The position numbers were made by a program, and so were the translations under genes. Positions 18,587-27,546 of a DNA stretch of 64,000 nucleotides are shown in pieces (within the stretch, counting starts at the first letter, position 1; every line of letters begins with the position of its first letter). Under the pieces are notes generated by a model. The model did no database searches. It worked only from the letters and a program-made list of their open reading frames with translations, and was not told the DNA's origin. This stretch comes from Planctomycetaceae bacterium (lineage in GTDB: Bacteria; Planctomycetota; Planctomycetia; Planctomycetales; Planctomycetaceae): assembly GCA_017795105.1 (NCBI GenBank), contig CP051247.1, positions 4,930,001 to 4,994,000 on the forward strand, read 5' to 3'.

Positions 18587-20881
18587 CTACTGCGTCGGCG
18601 GAGCGAACAGATCCCGCGGCAACTCTGCGGCTCGCGGTGCGTTTGGTGGTGGCGTGAGTACCGGAACAGCCGACTGCGAATCGTTTGCAGGCTCGTCCGT
18701 CGGTTTGGGAAGCGGGAGTGGAGCCGGCGTCTGTTCGAAGTACTCGGCCGGTAACTCGTGGTGAGCCGGTTGTGGAGCCGGCACAGCCATCGGTTCGCTC
18801 ACGATCACGCGAGAGTTCGGATCCGACGTCGTGCCGTGACTGATGATGTTCGGCTCGTTGATCCAACCGGGCAATTCTTCCCGCGGGGATTTGCGACGTT
18901 CCATCCGAGCGGCATGGGCGTACGCATCGTCGGTCCAGGGACCTTCCGATACATGAACGGCACAGTATTCGAGATAGGTTCCTTTCTCGAAGTGCACGTT
19001 CCGAACGGCGAGATTGTATTCCAGAACAGAGAGATAGTAGGCGCTCTTCGCAGCCGAGTATCGACGCTGAGCTTCCAGCAGGACGTTCACGGGAGCCTGA
19101 TCGGCTTCGTAGGCGGCCATCAGGGCGTTCACCTGGTCGGCTGCCGCTTTGAGTCGATTGCGGACCGTTTGCAGAACTTCCCAGGCGCGGACGGCTTCGG
19201 TCATTGCGTTACTCAGGTCGTGAACGATCAACCGCTCCTGTTCCTGAAGCAGTTTGCGGGAACGAGCGACCTGAAACTCCGCATGCCGAACGCCGGCATG
19301 AGCGCGGCGGTTCCCGATCGGAATGTCGAGTTCGACCCCGAGTTCCCATTCCTGGAATCGACCGGTTGCCAGATCTCCCCAGGCGTTGTCGAATTGAGGA
19401 GCGCCGCCATCGCTCGGATTGGTCAGCGTTTCGCCGAAACCTCGCCAGCGATACAGACCGACGGCATCGAGTTCTGGCAGCAGCAGTTTCTTCGCCGCGA
19501 CCAGTTCAAGTTCTTTCTGTTTGACGACCCACTTCTGGCGACGAAGTTCAGGACGCTGTTCGACCGATTCGAGCAAGCTGTTATCCCAGTCGAAGCAGAC
19601 CGGAGCCGCCAGCGGTTCATCGCAGGGGCGTAACAGGCAGCAGTCGTTAATTGGCAGGCCGATCATGTACCGCAATCGACGCTCGGCTCGCAGGACGCCA
19701 CCATTCCCTTTGAACGCGCCTCCTGCGGATCCATTAAAGGCCTGGGTCCCATCTTCGGGCTTGCCGTTCAAAGCGTTCTGGACATCTTCCTCGAAACGAT
19801 AATATTGCTCGCGAGCCTGAGCTTCTTTGTCGGCTTCGCCGCCGGCTCGACCGAGTTGCTTGAGCGTATCGATCCGCCGCCAGAGTTCGAGAGCAGAGTC
19901 GCGAGCTGCAATTTTGGCGTCGAGATCGCGATAGGCGAAGTAAAGGTCCCAGTACGCATTCTCGACATCGGTCAGAAAGTCACGAACCGAGATTTCGAAT
20001 TCACTCTGCGAGATATCGGTGTTGGTGCGCGCGACAAGAACGCCGTTATACAATCCCGGCGTCTGACTGTTTCCGACCGTCTGCCAGTAGTCGATCCCAT
20101 AACCCTGAAGCAGCGGCTGGCGGACTTCCGTCTCCAGCAACGAAGTCCAGGCTCCCGGGAAGCGGTTTCCGGGGGCATTGTTCTTGTCGTAATCGGTGAT
20201 GTTCCGCAGATAGTATTCGGTACCGACAGCACTCTGCTTGGCGAGCTGAGCCTGAAACACGGTCGCTTCCTGTTGCAGGAGTCGCGTGCCGCCGCCGAAG
20301 AACTGGTTGTTCAAAGCCCGGTCATTGTTCTGATGAAAGACGCTGGCACCGAACGAAGCATCGAACGCGCTCAGGGCCGCCTGGACTCCGAATCGAGGAT
20401 CGGTTTCGCGGATCGCCGGGTCGAACGAGGTTGTCACCGCTTCTGGAGCCCGAAGCACGGTTCCGCCAAGATTCCGCATCACTTTGGAATGTTCCAGAGC
20501 GAGATGCACGGCTTGCTGCAAAGCCAGGTCGCGGTAGCTGACCGAATTCAAGTCGGTGATCAGGCTAATCGGCGAGGTGTTGAGCAACGCATCGCTGGGA
20601 ACGGGCTGTTCCAATTCCGGATACTCAACCTGGCTGGCTCGAGCGATGTAGTGCTCGTGCGATTCGGTCGTGACGCTGGCCGAATGCTTCTTTGTTGACT
20701 GACAGCCGGTCAGTGGAGCCAGCGCGACTGCCAGAACCACGCAGCTTGCCCAGAAGGCGCAGCGAGGGCCAATCCCGACGCGGTTCGTCGAGATTGAGCG
20801 CGATGGCTGAGGTTGGCTGGAATGAGAGATCAAACTGGAGCCCCGTCCCTGGGCTGGTGGAAAACTTGGGTTCGCATCCAT
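18587..20881 (-). CDS. TolC-family outer membrane efflux lipoprotein
   Basis: 764 residues, longer than the usual 450-500. A long charged N-terminal stretch precedes a hydrophobic signal ending in the lipobox LTGC with C60, predicting lipidation. The body has two long helical repeats typical of outer-membrane efflux proteins, for example ERRLRYMIGLPINDC, ELDAVGLYRWRGFGETL, WELGVELDIPIGNRRA and LEAQRRYSAAKSAYYLSVLEYN. These form the trimeric channel-tunnel for type I secretion or multidrug export. The last 110 residues are proline-rich and not part of the fold. The divergently transcribed HlyD-like gene 294 bases away is a plausible partner; no inner-membrane pump is visible. Confidence 0.92.
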   Translation of the reverse strand: MDANPSFPPAQGRGSSLISHSSQPQPSRSISTNRVGIGPRCAFWASCVVLAVALAPLTGCQSTKKHSASVTTESHEHYIARASQVEYPELEQPVPSDALLNTSPISLITDLNSVSYRDLALQQAVHLALEHSKVMRNLGGTVLRAPEAVTTSFDPAIRETDPRFGVQAALSAFDASFGASVFHQNNDRALNNQFFGGGTRLLQQEATVFQAQLAKQSAVGTEYYLRNITDYDKNNAPGNRFPGAWTSLLETEVRQPLLQGYGIDYWQTVGNSQTPGLYNGVLVARTNTDISQSEFEISVRDFLTDVENAYWDLYFAYRDLDAKIAARDSALELWRRIDTLKQLGRAGGEADKEAQAREQYYRFEEDVQNALNGKPEDGTQAFNGSAGGAFKGNGGVLRAERRLRYMIGLPINDCCLLRPCDEPLAAPVCFDWDNSLLESVEQRPELRRQKWVVKQKELELVAAKKLLLPELDAVGLYRWRGFGETLTNPSDGGAPQFDNAWGDLATGRFQEWELGVELDIPIGNRRAHAGVRHAEFQVARSRKLLQEQERLIVHDLSNAMTEAVRAWEVLQTVRNRLKAAADQVNALMAAYEADQAPVNVLLEAQRRYSAAKSAYYLSVLEYNLAVRNVHFEKGTYLEYCAVHVSEGPWTDDAYAHAARMERRKSPREELPGWINEPNIISHGTTSDPNSRVIVSEPMAVPAPQPAHHELPAEYFEQTPAPLPLPKPTDEPANDSQSAVPVLTPPPNAPRAAELPRDLFAPPTQ

Positions 20882-21175
20882 GCATACCGTATCGCCCCGA
20901 ACCGACAGCGCAGACTCGGGGCAGTCTTTTCCCTTATCGATCTATCGGTTGTACAGGGGCAGTGCGTGATAGATTCCCCCGCCATCCGGCTCATACGATC
21001 AGAATGACCGTAGAACTCCGCCTGAAATACCCAGTCTTCCATCCTTCGCAGGCTGACATTGAATCGCCGAGACCTTCGTGAAATAAGACGGTCAGTCTGG
21101 TAGAAGAGATCACAATTCGGACAATGTCATCAACTCGCACTCTCGTCTGCACGTCCCGGTAAGCTCGTTCCATTC
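20882..21175. other. Divergent promoter region between TolC-like and HlyD-like genes
   Basis: Gene-free 294-base stretch that must carry the promoters of both export genes. I see no convincing palindromic operator, riboswitch or RNA gene. Confidence 0.4.
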
Positions 21176-22960
21176 ATGAGTCTCTCTCCTGACATCCAGC
21201 AGGAAATCCGCCAACTACTCGGCTCCTCGACGGCCTGGCTGTTCTGGAGCAGAGCGGGAGCGGAGTCGTTTGTGCTTCGAGCCACTCACGGTTTCGGTGG
21301 CCGGGATATCGAATCGCTGCAGATCGAATGGACGGGCCATGCAGAACTGCTTGAGCAGAGCCTGGAAGCCGGTAAGCCTCTGAGAGCAGAAGCCCGGACA
21401 TCGGCAACCGAGGACAGCACCTCGGCTGTGGAACTGATTGCGATTCCGTTCTCCATCGACCAGCAACAGGGCGTGCTCGAACTTTGCTTCACGTCTGCGG
21501 AAGCCGCCTCGCAGTTCCTGCGTTCAGAGCAGCTCAACGCCATCGAACGACAGGGACCTCGATGGCTCAAGGGGGACTCTCAGAGCGAGCCGTCTCCAGG
21601 GAAGGCCCCGAACTCGTTGTTGCGAGACCTGAACCGAATCCGGGAGGTCACTCCCGCAGCCGAGACTCTTCAGGCCTGTCTGGATGAACTTGTCACACGC
21701 CGGGTGGCTGACCGATGTGCGGTCGCTTCAAGAAGCCAGGGAAAAACACGGATTCTGGCTGTCAGCGGAGCCGCCTCTCCCAACGCCCGCTCTCAGGTGA
21801 TCCGCTCCCTGCGATCGTTTGCGGAGTCGATCTCGTTCGACGAAGCCGAATCGCCGCGGCAATACGCGTCAGACGACCTGTCCACTCACGGTCTTTCCGC
21901 TCGCTCGGCAACTGTTTACGTTTTGCAGACAGCAAATGAGGTTCGTCGTCCCGACTTGCTGCTCATCACGGAGCACTTTCAAGGCGCATCAACCTCGGGC
22001 ACCAGTGAGTTCGAAGAGCAACTGCCACTGTGGAAGCTGGTTCTTGCGGGAGCGGCGAACAGTCATCGCACGCATCGGCACGGCGGATTCTGGAACTGGA
22101 AAAGCGGGCTGGCGGCTGTGTTACTCGTGGCGGCCGGATTCCTGCCGGTTCCATTTTCGATCACGGCGTCGGGGGAACTGGTTCCCGTTGAACGACAGAA
22201 TGTCTATGCCCCTCAACAGGGGCTGATCCGCGGCGAGGATCTGGAACTGCCCGCTGGCGGACACGTTTCCGCCGATGACGTCCTGCTTCGGATCACCAGC
22301 CCCGAACTGCAGCGGCGTGTCAGCGAAGTTGAAGGCGAAATCGCGACTGTCAGCGAACAGATTCGCAGTTTGCGTAACACACGTCCCGGCCTGGAGCGAA
22401 GCCCGGGGAATGATCGGACCGTGGACCTTGATGTCGGAATCCGACTGGCGGAACTGACTGCTCGCCTGGAAGGCTTGCAGGCCGAGAAGCAATTGTTGAA
22501 TGAACGCGTCGAATCACTCGTCGTCCGCAGTCCAATCGATGGCCAGATCCTGACCTGGGACGCGGCTCGTGTTCTCAAAGATCGTCCTGTGGAGCGAGGT
22601 CAACTATTGTTGACAGTTGGTGACCCCGCCGGAGCCTGGGAAGGGATCGTCAAGATTCGTGATCTCGACCTTCAGTACGCTCGGCAGAATCTGGTTCAGG
22701 AAGGTGCTGTCGAGATGACCGCTTCGGCAGAATCTCAACGGAAGTGGACTGGTCAGGCCGTGCGGATTGCCGGAGTGGTTGAAACTGATCCTTCCGGGCG
22801 AGCGTTCGCCCCAGCCGCGATTGCCGTCGGCGATGTCAATTCCGATCAATTGCGACCGGGGATGCGGATCGAAGCCCGATTCGACTGCGGTACTGCGCCG
22901 CTTTTCTTCGTGCTGTTCCGCGGTCCCATCGAGACACTCCGCAGTTACTTGGTGTGGTGA
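21176..22960 (+). CDS. HlyD-like periplasmic adaptor with GAF-like N-terminal domain
   Basis: 594 residues. Residues 1-290 are soluble and lack a signal peptide; parts resemble a GAF sensor fold (RRVADRCAVASRSQGKTRIL, SARSATVYVLQTAN). A single transmembrane helix lies near 308-327 (GLAAVLLVAAGFLPVPF). The rest is a membrane-fusion protein: a lipoyl/barrel half (SGELVPVERQNVYAPQQGLI), a short coiled-coil pair near 375-445, the second half-motif (VRSPIDGQILTW) and a beta-barrel. Such proteins bridge inner-membrane transporters and TolC channels. The cytoplasmic GAF-like part could sense a ligand or dock a partner, which is inference. Divergent from the TolC-like gene. Confidence 0.85.
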   Translation: MSLSPDIQQEIRQLLGSSTAWLFWSRAGAESFVLRATHGFGGRDIESLQIEWTGHAELLEQSLEAGKPLRAEARTSATEDSTSAVELIAIPFSIDQQQGVLELCFTSAEAASQFLRSEQLNAIERQGPRWLKGDSQSEPSPGKAPNSLLRDLNRIREVTPAAETLQACLDELVTRRVADRCAVASRSQGKTRILAVSGAASPNARSQVIRSLRSFAESISFDEAESPRQYASDDLSTHGLSARSATVYVLQTANEVRRPDLLLITEHFQGASTSGTSEFEEQLPLWKLVLAGAANSHRTHRHGGFWNWKSGLAAVLLVAAGFLPVPFSITASGELVPVERQNVYAPQQGLIRGEDLELPAGGHVSADDVLLRITSPELQRRVSEVEGEIATVSEQIRSLRNTRPGLERSPGNDRTVDLDVGIRLAELTARLEGLQAEKQLLNERVESLVVRSPIDGQILTWDAARVLKDRPVERGQLLLTVGDPAGAWEGIVKIRDLDLQYARQNLVQEGAVEMTASAESQRKWTGQAVRIAGVVETDPSGRAFAPAAIAVGDVNSDQLRPGMRIEARFDCGTAPLFFVLFRGPIETLRSYLVW

Positions 22961-23457
22961 CGTTGTAAGTGGCTACGCTGCAATGTGTTGCGGAGATTTG
23001 TTCGCCCGGTTTGCATGCGAGTTCGTAAGATATGCAAGAGTCGTGATGTGGTCGCGAGCAACTCGGCCCACAAGATCTGGTGGCTTTAATTTAATCTTGC
23101 ACAAAATCATCAAAACGCTTTACAGGCCGCTGGGGCGACGATAAAACTGCGACACCTTCATCGAACTGATCTTGACGAGCCCGTAAGGATGCGGGGGGCG
23201 ATGAAGGCGAACGAATGTCGTTCAATCGGCGCAAGCTGTCAGGGAAGATAAGCATGCCGGGGTTGCTTCCAGCAGACCGATCGCTTTCGGCTGTTGCAAA
23301 CAGGCTTCCGTTTGCTCACTGCACTGACCGTCCGTCTGATGCGACGTTCACTCTTCTGCAGACCTTGAACTGATCGATTCCGATCAACGTGTGACAGGAC
23401 GTTGCGGAAACTCTTCGACAGGGCAGGGTGTAGAATCAGCCTACGGAAGGATCCATC
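22961..23457. other. Gene-free stretch with two adjacent stem-loops (possible structured RNA)
   Basis: No coding gene is recognised. A nine-base perfect stem CCTTCATCG/CGATGAAGG spans 23155-23207 and encloses a smaller CCCG/CGGG stem (23180-23183 with 23192-23195). A second stem GAACGA/TCGTTC follows at 23209-23223. The arrangement suggests folded RNA, either in the leader of the next gene or as a separate transcript; I cannot match it to a known RNA family. Confidence 0.4.
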
Positions 23458-24222
23458 ATGTCGACCAAACCCATCATCGGAATTAACTGCGACTTTCGGC
23501 CCGCTCGCAAAGATGCGATTGCACTTAGCTGGATTAACACCGGCTACTACGACACCGTCACCGCTGGCGGCGGAATCCCACTCGTCTGCCCGCCCTACGC
23601 TGACGACAATGACCTGAAGCAGTTTCTCAATATGGTCGACGGCATCGTGCTCACCGGCTGCAAGCTCGATCTCGATCCGGTTCGCATGGGGCTCGAAAAG
23701 CACCCGGCGACCCGCGTCATGCCCCAGCGTCGGGAAGACTTCGACCGTCGTCTGGCCAAGATGGCTTACGAACTCAAAATCCCCGTGCTCGCCATCGGTT
23801 CGGGCATGCAGCTGATGAACGTGATCTGCGGCGGCTCTCTGCACACTGACGTTTCCGAAGCCGTGCCTCGTCCGCTTCACCACCGCGACTATGTCGAAGA
23901 CACCCTTCGCCACGTGCTCGAAATCGTCCCGGGAACCCGCATGGATGACATCTACGGCCCAGGCGAAATTCGCGTCAACAGCGATCATCACATGGCCGTC
24001 GATCAGCTTGCTCCGGTCTTCCGCGTCAGTGCAACGACTCCGGACGGCGTTATCGAAGCCTACGAAACGATGAGCGAAGACTGGTTCTGCCTCGGCGTGC
24101 AGTTCCATCCGGAAAGCGAAAGCGCGTCCGCACTCGACATGCAGGTTGTCGACGCCTTCCTGGAAGCCTGCAAAGAGCCGGCTCCGGAGTTCCTCAGCTT
24201 CACGCAGGGCCGTGCAGCCTGA
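23458..24222 (+). CDS. Class I glutamine amidotransferase-like (peptidase C26) protein lacking the catalytic cysteine
   Basis: 254 residues, with the fold signature of gamma-glutamyl-GABA hydrolases (PuuD-like): GINCDFRP at the start, an oxyanion-strand region DGIVLTGCKLDL, the nucleophile-elbow region PVLAIGSGMQLMN, GGSLHTD, VNSDHH, and the His-Glu pair in VQFHPES (H217, E219). In active members the elbow is GICRG; here the cysteine position is G114 (AIGSG). The His and Glu are kept. As written it cannot act as a Cys hydrolase, so it may be a binding or regulatory pseudo-enzyme, or use another chemistry. It has its own terminator and no obvious pathway partner. Confidence 0.88.
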   Translation: MSTKPIIGINCDFRPARKDAIALSWINTGYYDTVTAGGGIPLVCPPYADDNDLKQFLNMVDGIVLTGCKLDLDPVRMGLEKHPATRVMPQRREDFDRRLAKMAYELKIPVLAIGSGMQLMNVICGGSLHTDVSEAVPRPLHHRDYVEDTLRHVLEIVPGTRMDDIYGPGEIRVNSDHHMAVDQLAPVFRVSATTPDGVIEAYETMSEDWFCLGVQFHPESESASALDMQVVDAFLEACKEPAPEFLSFTQGRAA

Positions 24223-24255
24223 GTCGCGTTGACTTGATCAACAAGGAATCCAGCA

Positions 24256-24290
24256 AGAAAGCTGCGAGCATTTGTTCGCAGCTTTCTTTA
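24256..24290. terminator. Bidirectional terminator between the amidotransferase-like gene and trpF
   Basis: Perfect 12-base stem AGAAAGCTGCGA/TCGCAGCTTTCT with an eight-base loop, flanked by T-rich sequence on both strands. It lies between two convergent genes and abuts the trpF stop codon. Confidence 0.85.
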
Positions 24291-24929
24291 TGCGCTCCGC
24301 GCGTTTCGGACGAAGGTGTCGACGAGATCGCGGCTCTTGAGGCCCTTCTCTTCGACGCCGCTGGCCGTGTCGACACCCCAGGGGTGAACGGCGGCGATTG
24401 CTTCAGAAACGTTCTCCGGAACGAGGCCCCCGGCGAGGATCAGCGGGGGAAACGCTTCGCGATCGTATCCCGAAGCCAGTGCGGGCCAGTCGACCGTCAC
24501 CCCACTTCCGCCGAATTGCCCCGGCACGCGGGCGTCGATCAGGCAGGCAAACGGGTTGACGCCCTGCTCGGCGAGCTGCTCGAGTTCCAGCCGAAGCGGA
24601 TCGAGCCCCTCGGCGCCGAGGCGATGTACCCAGATCACCGAACGGTGAGACAGTTTCCCGGCATCGGCTGCCGTATAGTCGCCGTGCAACTGGACATGAT
24701 CGAGCCGAAGTCGATCCGCCAAAGCGTCGATTTCCTCCGGTGGTGTGTCGACGAAGACCCCGACCCGGGCGATATTGGAGGGAATCTGGTCCGAAATTGC
24801 TGCGGCTGTCTCTTCCGTGACGAATCGCGGCGTCTTCCGGTAGAAGTTGAGTCCGATGGCATCCGGAGCAGCCGCGGCGACGTCCGGCGCTTCTTCAGGC
24901 GATCTCAATCCACATATCTTGATCCACAT
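24288..24929 (-). CDS. trpF: Phosphoribosylanthranilate isomerase
   Basis: 213 residues, usual TrpF length. It converts N-(5'-phosphoribosyl)anthranilate to CdRP in tryptophan synthesis. Hallmarks are the N-terminal strand MWIKICGLRSPEEA with the catalytic Cys, IGLNFYRKTPRFV, VGVFVDTP, VQLHGDY, the catalytic Asp in LIDARVPGQFGGSG, and the C-terminal LAGGLVPENV and VDTASGVEEKGLKS phosphate-binding loops. I start at 24929 because TrpF proteins begin right at this strand; a longer in-frame start would add 35 atypical Arg/Ser-rich residues. It is not in a trp operon: trpD lies about 5 kb away on the same strand with unrelated genes between. Confidence 0.96.
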   Translation of the reverse strand: MWIKICGLRSPEEAPDVAAAAPDAIGLNFYRKTPRFVTEETAAAISDQIPSNIARVGVFVDTPPEEIDALADRLRLDHVQLHGDYTAADAGKLSHRSVIWVHRLGAEGLDPLRLELEQLAEQGVNPFACLIDARVPGQFGGSGVTVDWPALASGYDREAFPPLILAGGLVPENVSEAIAAVHPWGVDTASGVEEKGLKSRDLVDTFVRNARSA

Positions 24930-25061
24930 CGGCAGGGTCTCTCTCGGAGCGCGACACGCACAACGGCGTGGACGTTCGGCGGCGGATAATTTGTTAAGCC
25001 GGGGAATGATCACTAAACTGCGGCTGGAGTGCAAACGTCACTCGCAGGACTGGATAGAATT

Positions 25062-26405
25062 ATGAACGTCGTCATTCTTGGAGCAGGCACGGTCGGAACC
25101 TCGATCGCGCAGGTGTTGTGTGAGAACGGGCACAACGTGCGTCTGGTCGATTATTCGGCCGAGACCTTGGAACGCTCGGGAGAAGATCTCGACATCCAGA
25201 CCATCGTCGGCTCCGCATGCGATGCGGTGACGCTGTTTCAGGCCGATGTCCTCAACGCCGATCTTTGTCTTGCCGTCACCAGCGACGATGAAGTGAATCT
25301 CGTCGGAGCTTCGCTCTGCAAGGCGATGGGTGCCAAACGCAGCATTTCCCGGATTTTCGAGCCGCGTTACCTCGATTACAGCACGTTCGATTATCGGCGC
25401 CATTTCGCGATCGACAACCTCCTGTCGCTCGAACAGCTGACCGCACTCGAATTGGCCAAGACCATTCGCGCCAACGGACTGTTCACACTTGAAAGCTTCG
25501 CTCGGGGTGGGATCGAAATCCAGGAAGTCGAAGTTCAGGCGGGTTCCAAGGTGATTGGCCAGTCGCTGAGGGCGATTCGCATGCCGGCGAACGTTCGCAT
25601 CGGATTGGTTACCAGCGGCAAACGTTCGTTTATTCCGCATGCCGACGACGCCTTTGCGGAAGGCGACCGAATCACTCTCGTCGGCGAACGAGCCGAGATC
25701 CGGGGCGTGGTGAAGCTCTTCCAGATCAAGGCTCCGCCGCATCTCGATATTATCATCGCCGGTGGAGGCAAAGTCGGTTTCTACCTCGCCAAATCGCTGG
25801 AGCGGGAGCGCTACCGCGTCACCATTATGGAGGTCGATGAGGAGCGATGCCACGAACTCGCCCGGCAGCTGCCCGAGGCGACCATTCTGCATGCGAATGC
25901 AACCAGCCAGGCGGAGATGCGCGAGGCCCGCGTCGGCAAAGCCGATGTCTTTATCGCGGCGACGGGACGGGACGAAGACAATATCATTTGCGGCGTCGAA
26001 GCTCGGGAACTCGGTACGGCCCGGATTCTCAGTGTGGTCCGTCGGCCCGATTATGTGAACGTGCTGGAAAAGCTGCAGATCGATTTCGCGGTCAGTCCCC
26101 GCGTGGTGATGGCTCAGCAGATTCTCGGCATGGTCTCCGGAGGCCCCATTCTTGCTTCGGAAGAGACGGCCGATGGGGAAGTGCTGATCTGGGAAGTCGA
26201 AGTGCAGCCGAACTCGCCCGTCACGCGGATTCCCCTCAAAGAGCTTTCGTTGTCGCAAACGCTGATCGCCGCCATTGTGCGGGATGATTACGTGCGCGTG
26301 CCAACTGCAGACGATGTCCTCAAGCCGCACGACTCGGCTGTGGTGCTGGTCAACCGGCAACTGGCCTCTGAAGCCATCAAACTGTTCACGACAACAAAGG
26401 ACTGA
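25062..26405 (+). CDS. trkA: Trk-type potassium uptake regulatory subunit TrkA
   Basis: 447 residues with a duplicated RCK layout: Rossmann NAD-binding domain 1 (VVILGAGTVGTSIAQVL), TrkA-C domain 1, Rossmann domain 2 (IIIAGGGKVGFYLAKSL) and TrkA-C domain 2. By family it binds NAD(H)/nucleotides in the cytoplasm and gates the TrkH/KtrB membrane channel. No trkH gene lies nearby. The ATG at 25062 places the first glycine motif right at the N-terminus, as usual for TrkA. thiS begins 39 bases after the stop, so trkA may be transcribed together with the thiamine genes without a functional link. Confidence 0.95.
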   Translation: MNVVILGAGTVGTSIAQVLCENGHNVRLVDYSAETLERSGEDLDIQTIVGSACDAVTLFQADVLNADLCLAVTSDDEVNLVGASLCKAMGAKRSISRIFEPRYLDYSTFDYRRHFAIDNLLSLEQLTALELAKTIRANGLFTLESFARGGIEIQEVEVQAGSKVIGQSLRAIRMPANVRIGLVTSGKRSFIPHADDAFAEGDRITLVGERAEIRGVVKLFQIKAPPHLDIIIAGGGKVGFYLAKSLERERYRVTIMEVDEERCHELARQLPEATILHANATSQAEMREARVGKADVFIAATGRDEDNIICGVEARELGTARILSVVRRPDYVNVLEKLQIDFAVSPRVVMAQQILGMVSGGPILASEETADGEVLIWEVEVQPNSPVTRIPLKELSLSQTLIAAIVRDDYVRVPTADDVLKPHDSAVVLVNRQLASEAIKLFTTTKD

Positions 26406-26444
26406 CTTGTTGACTTTCGCACCCGGTGCGTCGAAGAATTGCCC

Positions 26445-26657
26445 ATGACCGAGCCCATCGAAATCACATTGAACGGAGATTCCCGGACCGTTGCGGACGG
26501 AACGTCGATCGCCGATCTGCTTCAGGAACTGAATCACGATTCCCGCTATCTGGCGGTCGAACGCAATCGTGAACTTGTGCCCCGTCGACAGCACGCCGCC
26601 TGTCAGCTACAACCGGGAGACGTGGTGGAGATCGTGACGCTGGTCGGTGGCGGCTGA
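26445..26657 (+). CDS. thiS: Sulfur carrier protein ThiS
   Basis: 70 residues. Ubiquitin-like: begins IEITLNGDSRTV, contains SIADLLQELNH and VAVERN-like LAVERNRELVPR, and ends in EIVTLVGGG, supplying the C-terminal Gly-Gly that is adenylated and thiocarboxylated. It donates sulfur to ThiG for the thiazole moiety of thiamine. I chose the ATG at 26445; an upstream TTG would add two residues. thiG follows after 64 bases on the same strand, the classical thiS-thiG pairing. No TPP riboswitch is visible ahead of it. Confidence 0.94.
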   Translation: MTEPIEITLNGDSRTVADGTSIADLLQELNHDSRYLAVERNRELVPRRQHAACQLQPGDVVEIVTLVGGG

Positions 26658-26721
26658 TGTCTCATTCCGCTGTCGCCTGAAACCAAACTCTCAGATAGCT
26701 CTCGCCCAACGAAACAGAATT

Positions 26722-27546
26722 ATGTCCGACGCCTCCTTTGCAGACCAGCCGCTTCAGGTTGGCAGCCATACCTTCACTTCCCGCCTGATTGTCGGCACCG
26801 GAAAGTACGAAACTTTCGATTTGATGAAGGACTGCCTCGAGCTCTCGGGGGCGGAAGTCATCACCGTAGCCGTGCGCCGGGAACGCCTGATCGATGCCCA
26901 GGGACGCAACATTCTCGACTACATCGATCTGAGCCGGTATACGATTCTCCCGAACACCGCAGGCTGTTTTAACGCCGAAGACGCTGTGCGTGTCGCCCGG
27001 CTGGGCCGCGAGATTCTCGAAGGGCTCGAAAACCCGGGGGCCGACTGGGTGAAGCTGGAAGTGCTGGGAGACACCAAAACACTGCTCCCGGATCCTGTGG
27101 CGACACTCCACGCGACCGAGCAGCTGGTGGCCGACGGATTTCAGGTTCTGGTTTATACTACCGATGACCCAATCACCGCCCGCCGTCTCAAAGATGCCGG
27201 GGCCAGTTCGGTCATGCCGGCCGGGAGTCCCATTGGCAGCGGGCAGGGAATCCTCAATCCGAACAATATTCGAATCTGCCTGGAGTATCTGAAAGAAGAC
27301 GATCCCGACTACCCGGTGATCGTCGATGCCGGCGTCGGCACCGCCAGTGACGTTTGCGAAGCGATGGAGCTGGGCGTCGACGGCGTTCTGCTCAACACCG
27401 GAATCGCCGGCGCAAAGGATGCCCGACGGATGGCAACCGCGATGAAACTCGCCTGTCTGTCCGGCCGCGCCGCCAGTGGAGCGGGCCGCATTCCGCGGAA
27501 ACTCTATGCGACAGCGTCCAGTCCGGAGCAGGGCACGATCACCTGA
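26722..27546 (+). CDS. thiG: Thiazole synthase ThiG
   Basis: 274 residues, a TIM-barrel enzyme that joins DXP, dehydroglycine and ThiS-thiocarboxylate sulfur to make the thiazole phosphate of thiamine. Seen are SRLIVGTGKY, the VITVAVRRER segment, LPNTAGCFNAEDAVR, VKLEVLGDTKTLLPD with the Schiff-base Lys region, VMPAGSPIGSGQGI, and VDAGVGTASDV. The start at 26722 matches family N-termini (ADQPLQVGSHTFTSRL). Neither thiH nor thiO, which would supply dehydroglycine, lies in the window. Confidence 0.97.
   Translation: MSDASFADQPLQVGSHTFTSRLIVGTGKYETFDLMKDCLELSGAEVITVAVRRERLIDAQGRNILDYIDLSRYTILPNTAGCFNAEDAVRVARLGREILEGLENPGADWVKLEVLGDTKTLLPDPVATLHATEQLVADGFQVLVYTTDDPITARRLKDAGASSVMPAGSPIGSGQGILNPNNIRICLEYLKEDDPDYPVIVDAGVGTASDVCEAMELGVDGVLLNTGIAGAKDARRMATAMKLACLSGRAASGAGRIPRKLYATASSPEQGTIT

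Noticed and set aside
26405..26445. TPP riboswitch ahead of thiS
   Set aside because: The gap after trkA is only 39 bases, too short, and no THI-box motif is visible.
25038..26594. 518-codon frame on the minus strand opposite trkA and thiS
   Set aside because: trkA and thiS are certain from motifs, and the antisense product is His/Arg/Asp-rich without domains.
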